NCBI GenBank assembly: GCA_014905825.1
Contig: JACGCN010000047.1
Location: 124,001-188,000, forward strand
Length of the DNA: 64,000 nt
Reading direction: 5' to 3'
From: Lyophyllum atratum
Lineage: Eukaryota > Basidiomycota > Agaricomycetes > Agaricales > Lyophyllaceae
Under the pieces are notes generated by a model. It was not told where the DNA came from. It did no database searches and saw only the letters and a program-made list of their open reading frames with translations. Made by a program: the position numbers and the translations under genes. Shown here piece after piece: positions 59,798 through 64,000 of the stretch. Numbering within the stretch: position 1 is the first letter of the stretch; each line of letters begins with the position of its first letter.

Positions 59798-60314
59798 TTA
59801 AGGCTCTGACTGCCGTATTCATCGTTGGTTAACGGTGCGGTCATTTATGCCATCATGCATAGTAAACGCTCAGCTCCATGTTCCTAGATACTAACGTGCC
59901 CACCTCGTATACCCTACCTCGTGCTTGCGCTGATACGTCTTGCGCTGATACGTCTTGCGACTTCGCGTCGGGAGCGAGAGACGTCCTAGCCGGTCATTCT
60001 ATATGAGACCTGTGACTGCCATGAAGGGCATGAATGGTGCTATAATCATCTTCGAGCTACACTAGATTGTCACGAAAATGACGTTGGATGCACGGAGTCG
60101 CTACGGGGTATCTGACAGTGGAAGATGGCAGGCGGAAGAAGTTGAAACACGTAGCGAATCAAGGCGGTACGTCGTCTAGGGTGTACATGGGATATACGTA
60201 ATGTGGATGAGGATACAAGTGGATTGATACAGCTGTGATGGCGAAAGGACAAGTAGAAAGCCCGAATAAGAGAATAGAATATGATAATAAAGCGTAGAAT
60301 CGTGCTAACAGGAC
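59798..60314. other. Convergent intergenic region
   Basis: Between the DUF4604 gene (plus) and the DUF6533 gene (minus). It has a short tandem repeat at 59925-59960. No gene is seen. Confidence 0.6.
59925..59960. repeat. 15-bp tandem repeat
   Basis: TTGCGCTGATACGTC at 59925-59939 is repeated exactly at 59940-59954 and begins a third time. Confidence 0.85.
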
Positions 60315-62109
60315 TCATGGTCGAGGTGGAGCGGGTTCCAGGGAAAATGAAGCCATTGGGGTAGAGTCGTCAAATCCGAAACTCTGAGCGTGTGCGGCAA
60401 TGCTGTGTTGAAGATCACCACTCCAGAGAGTATCTAACTCGACACCCGTCGTGGGCGAGTGACATTCAATATTGGTATCGGTAAAATTTGTCCTGGTGGT
60501 TGAATAGATGCCAGCGTCGGCAGTTTCATGCAGATTCAACATGAGACGCGACATCATCGTGACGGAAATGCTATTAGCAATATTAATTTCAAGGACTAGA
60601 TGGAATGGAAAACCTATGCTTACGCGCTCGCGAACGTGGATAACCCGCCCCTCATGAACGGCTGCGATGATCTGCTGGTAATCAACTTCCACGAGAATAT
60701 GCAGACAGACGTACACCACAAAACTGTGATATGTTTCTCAGTGGATGATCAACGACTGTCAAAACAAGAAAGAGACATACGTAAAACGTCATTATGTTTG
60801 CCAGATTCGCTAGGGCCATGACACTGAAAAAGTTCCCTTGAAATGTTTCCCTTTAGTCATAGGTATCAAGCCACTCACGCGAAATATATCGCCCCTGTCA
60901 GATGCTCAGATATCAGTTCTCATTCATTGACATAAAATCCAGGATGGTGCTCACCGTCTCTGAAGATAAGGTGTATAATCGGAACCGTAGCCCGAGTGAT
61001 CGAGAACTCGTGTCTCCCTTTCCATGTCTTCGCCATGGTGAGACAAAATAAAATAGCGTCGTATACAAACAGCGCCTCCCAAGCTCCTGCAAGCCCTGGG
61101 ACCAGCGAGATGAGTCGAGAGGCAACGAAATGCCTGATGAAACAGGGTACTCACGAATCGCCCTGTGAGCCACACGGGAGACCTCGTTACAATCTCAAAA
61201 ATTAAAACGCAAGGCTTGACATACGTTATGCGTTCAAGGCCGATATGACAGCCTGACCCCTGCTCCGCTGGAGCACTTTTCTGCCCAAACAATGCCCACT
61301 GTTGCAGGACGAGATTTAATTAGGGAAAGATAACAAGCAAAGAGAAAATGGACGTACGCAGGATATCCCCACCAAAACTGCACCGCTGCCAACCATGTAC
61401 GCAAGTATTCGGAACGAACAGCTATACAGAGCGTATATTCGTAAAGTAAGGAGGACTGGCATGAAAGTTCGCTCAAATGCGGACCTTTTCTCAGTTCTAG
61501 ATAGTTCACTCACCACAAACTAGCACCTGATTGAAGACAAGCAGAAGCTGGCGAAACAGATTGTACTGCCTACAACTGCACGAAGGAGGTTTAACTTAGA
61601 ATGGTGGGCATGCAGGGGAACCGAACCTCTGTAAAATGCTCAACAAACATAAGGCGGCGAGTAAAATGACATACTTGTGGCTGTAGCGTCGTGAACCCCA
61701 GCACCGTCACCGCGATGTTGCCAAAAAAGGCAAAATAGCGATTAAAGAAGAACCAATATGCGCTCTGGCTTTTCGAACGTCTCCACAGGTACTCAACCTC
61801 ATTTCCTATCACGACGACAGGGCTGTCAGGCCCAAACCATTCGAGGGTATCGCTAAACTCTTACCAGACGTGATCAAATGGTCATAGAACAGAAATGCTA
61901 CAGGTTCGATGAAGGACCGACTGTAAGTGAGGTGCGATGGGGATCGGGTTGCAGACGCACTGATGGCTACCAGATGCAAAAAGTTGTGGGCAAATCTAAC
62001 AGCGATTTTGGAAGTCAGACGTCGATTTTGGAATACAATGCTCGACGTAGATCACTCACATTTCCTGCGCAGTGTCCACCGTCTCGAAGGCCGACGACGG
62101 GTCAAGCAT
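60315..62109 (-). CDS. DUF6533-type multi-pass membrane protein
   Basis: A seven-helix-like membrane protein of a family expanded in Agaricomycetes; function unknown. Proposed exons: 62109-62060, 61995-61865, 61805-61675, a 2-nt exon (see finding), 61575-61514, 61455-61358, 61298-61225, 61162-61155, 61095-60955, 60893-60878, 60823-60781, 60723-60715, 60661-60624 and 60570-60315; about 352 residues. Family features: AFLFYDHLIT and NEVEYLWRRSKS near the N-terminus, VLLTLRIYALY, AWEALFVYDAILF, RDGAIYFAVMALANLANIMT, FMRGGLSTFAS and ISVTMMSRLMLNLHE. The C-terminus is a soluble polar tail. Exons of 8, 9 and 16 nt are needed to join these conserved blocks. The third intron cannot be placed as a simple GT-AG intron in frame; either a 2-nt exon AG or an 18-residue extension is required. 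Confidence 0.72.
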
Positions 62110-62640
62110 CGCTGCCTGTGGCAGGAACAGAAAGATGAGGCTCACGAAGGGGCTTGCTGGCCGGGGGGTCTACACTCCAAGCAAGGGGTCACGGTTTTCA
62201 TTTCTGATGGTGAGAACTCCCAAACCTTGCTCCCGTTGGATCATTGCAATGACAGAGAAGTGTCTAGGTCGACTTGAAGCGCCGATTGAGACCGAAGTTG
62301 GCATAATCCTTGCCTAGGCCCTAAGAAAAGGTCACATGGCCATACCAGTGTCGCGGGGTGGACAAAGTATGCCCCATCAAGCAGATTGACGTTGTTCTCT
62401 AACAGGCACGGGCGAATGCCGATCGAAAGACCACCATATTTCCACTGCTCTGATAAGTTGCCAAAGATGATCGGCGCCCGTGTCGCCGAGGACGCGGCAT
62501 TGCAGTTGCAGAGGATCTGAAGGAAGAGGTACCATTCCATTGGAAATATTAATAAGTATACAGGCAGCGGCAAAGCATGAAAGCATTTAGTAATTAAGCA
62601 CGGTGCAGGAGAGATAAAATACCAAGTCTCCACAGACCAC
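62110..62640. other. Intergenic region
   Basis: Between two minus-strand genes. It should hold the DUF6533 promoter and the 3' UTR of the RRM gene. Open frames crossing it are unspliced read-through of neighbours. Confidence 0.55.
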
Positions 62641-64000
62641 TCAACCACTTTCATTTGGCCGATACCGCTTCCGAGGTCCATCGATGCCTTGACCACCGCT
62701 TTGCGGCATGAACGCAGGATTGACATGGCCTTGTGCGCCGAGCCCAGCGCCCATGTTTCCCATACCTGAGCGCGCCATCGAACGAGACACAAAAGCGTGA
62801 TAGTAAGCAAAACATGCGAGTCGTAGACTAAGGAAGCTAGAAATTCGTACCCATACCGCCCATCATCCCCCCGCGTCCGCCACCCATCATCCCACCTCGT
62901 GGGCCCTGGGGGATCATGCCCCCACGACCACCCCCGAAGTTGCCCCCGCCGCCGAAGCCGGCATTGCCGCCCATGAACCCGCCGCCCATACCCATGCCCA
63001 TGCCCATGCCCCCGCCCATCATACCGCCCCGCATCATCCCCGCGCCGCCCATCATCCCCCCACGTCCACCACCCATCATGTTCATATTGTTCATCTGGTT
63101 CCCTCGGAAGTTGCCCCCACCACCGCGACCCATACCTGCACCTGCGGTTGGTATGGGTGCGGGTGCCACCTGCTGCTGGCCACCGACGCCCCGTGGCGGA
63201 GGTTCTGCGAGAATTGGGCATTAGCATGGCGAAGGTGGACGTTAAGTGGAGGTACCGTACCTTTGGGGAGTGTTCGGAAGGGATTGCCTTGTGCCGAATT
63301 AGTCAGTGTTGCTGTTGCTCGCCGGTTCTGGAAGTCGCTGGAAGAGGAAGCGATTGCTGATTAGGTGGTTGTGTGGAGTCGGATCCGGACAGTATGTGCT
63401 CACTTCGTGTCAAACCATTGCTTGAGGACCTGGGCGCCTTCGGCGTCGTGGACCTCGATGTAAGCGATACTGGCAAGCGAGATTGGAACGTTAATGTAAA
63501 GCCAGGTGCGGTCTATGCCTTTACTTACCCTTTACTCTTGCCGTTGACCTTGTGCTCAGAAAAAGTGATATCTTTGTGGTCGATTTGGACTCTGAGTGTG
63601 CTTGCAACTTGGCGGAGGTCTTCATCAGTCGTCCACTGTACAAAACAAAGGAGAAGGGGCAAACAGAACACATTGTGAGATAAAGCCTCAAAACCATATG
63701 CACACGAGACTAAACGACAAGACAAACGGACCCATTGCAAATCGCCGATATACAACGCGTCGTACCCGGTGTCCATGCCACCGCCGTTCATCATCTGGCC
63801 ACCCATCGCTTGCTGGTTCAAGGCTATGTAGTTAGCCGCCGGGTTCGGCCCTGACATGGTGGAGTCTTGTTGCTGCCCGTGTGCGCTGGACGCACTCTGT
63901 CGCGACGCAGGCGGAGGATTCCCGTCGTGGTCATCGTCTCGAGACCGCTTGTCGCCCGCGTTAGGCTCGACGGCGGATATCACGGTATCCACCGCCTCCT
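62641..64000 (-). CDS. CPSF6-like RRM protein (cleavage factor Im large subunit type), 5' end outside window
   Basis: Exons in the window: 64000-63732 (continues beyond the edge), 63635-63529, 63469-63404, 63337-63261, 63204-62851 and 62765-62641. The single RRM has RNP2 ALYIGDLQW and the diagnostic [11 protein letters not shown], with RNP1 [10 protein letters not shown], as in human CPSF6 of the 3'-end processing factor CFIm. Downstream is a Gly/Met-rich low-complexity region with runs of [13 protein letters not shown] and RGGMMGG, and a basic end ([12 protein letters not shown]) that may be a nuclear signal. The reading frame is open up to the window edge with no ATG, so the start lies outside. 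In animals this subunit helps choose poly(A) sites; the fungal role is inferred. Confidence 0.85.

Noticed and set aside
62241..63227. 328-codon minus-strand frame across the RRM gene 3' part
   Set aside because: Unspliced out-of-phase reading. The spliced model keeps the RRM, the Gly/Met region and the basic end in one frame.

Overview
The window is nuclear DNA of a filamentous basidiomycete, most likely an Agaricomycete. The evidence is the very high density of short introns (mostly 45-65 nt, GT-AG with a few GC-AG), plus families typical of mushroom-forming fungi: F-box/leucine-rich proteins, a DUF6533-type membrane protein, type-B carboxylesterases, DHA1-like MFS transporters and lineage-specific proteins. 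The gene models below were spliced by hand. In each, the exon lengths sum to a whole number of codons, and the reading frame is open across every proposed junction, unless stated otherwise.

Layout. 0.9-6.4 kb: a secreted Pro/Asp/Lys repeat protein, a stand-alone RNase H and a secreted acid phosphatase. 7.4-10.5 kb: two tandem F-box genes in a duplication of about 1.8 kb. 11.8-19.6 kb: three tandem secreted carboxylesterases sharing one 14-exon architecture. 19.8-23.8 kb: two MFS transporters on the opposite strand. 25.5-27.4 kb: two tandem small proteins with a CHORD-like Cys/His module. 28.8-29.7 kb: an orphan protein. 29.7-32.3 kb: a gene-poor stretch with decayed sequence. 32.3-34.8 kb: a fourth, divergent carboxylesterase. 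35.7-37.9 kb: a five-exon Ser/Pro-rich protein. 38.07-38.52 kb: a small inverted-repeat transposon with a target-site duplication. 38.7-41.2 kb: the mRNA export receptor MEX67/NXF. 42.9-46.2 kb: an ankyrin and coiled-coil protein. 46.5-50.7 kb: the HOPS subunit VPS39/VAM6, divergent from an F-box gene. 53.1-58.6 kb: a gamma-glutamyltranspeptidase-like enzyme and a third MFS paralogue. 59.1-64.0 kb: a DUF4604 protein, the DUF6533 membrane protein and a CPSF6-like RRM protein cut by the window edge.

Housekeeping genes (MEX67, VPS39, CPSF6-like, DUF4604, RNase H) alternate with locally duplicated accessory families (carboxylesterases, F-box, MFS, CHORD-like). I see no biosynthetic gene cluster, no CRISPR array, no confident tRNA or rRNA gene, and no intact transposase or reverse transcriptase. 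The most unusual items are the CHORD-like tandem pair, the 457-bp MULE-like MITE, the Pro/Asp/Lys repeat protein and the micro-exons of the DUF6533 gene.
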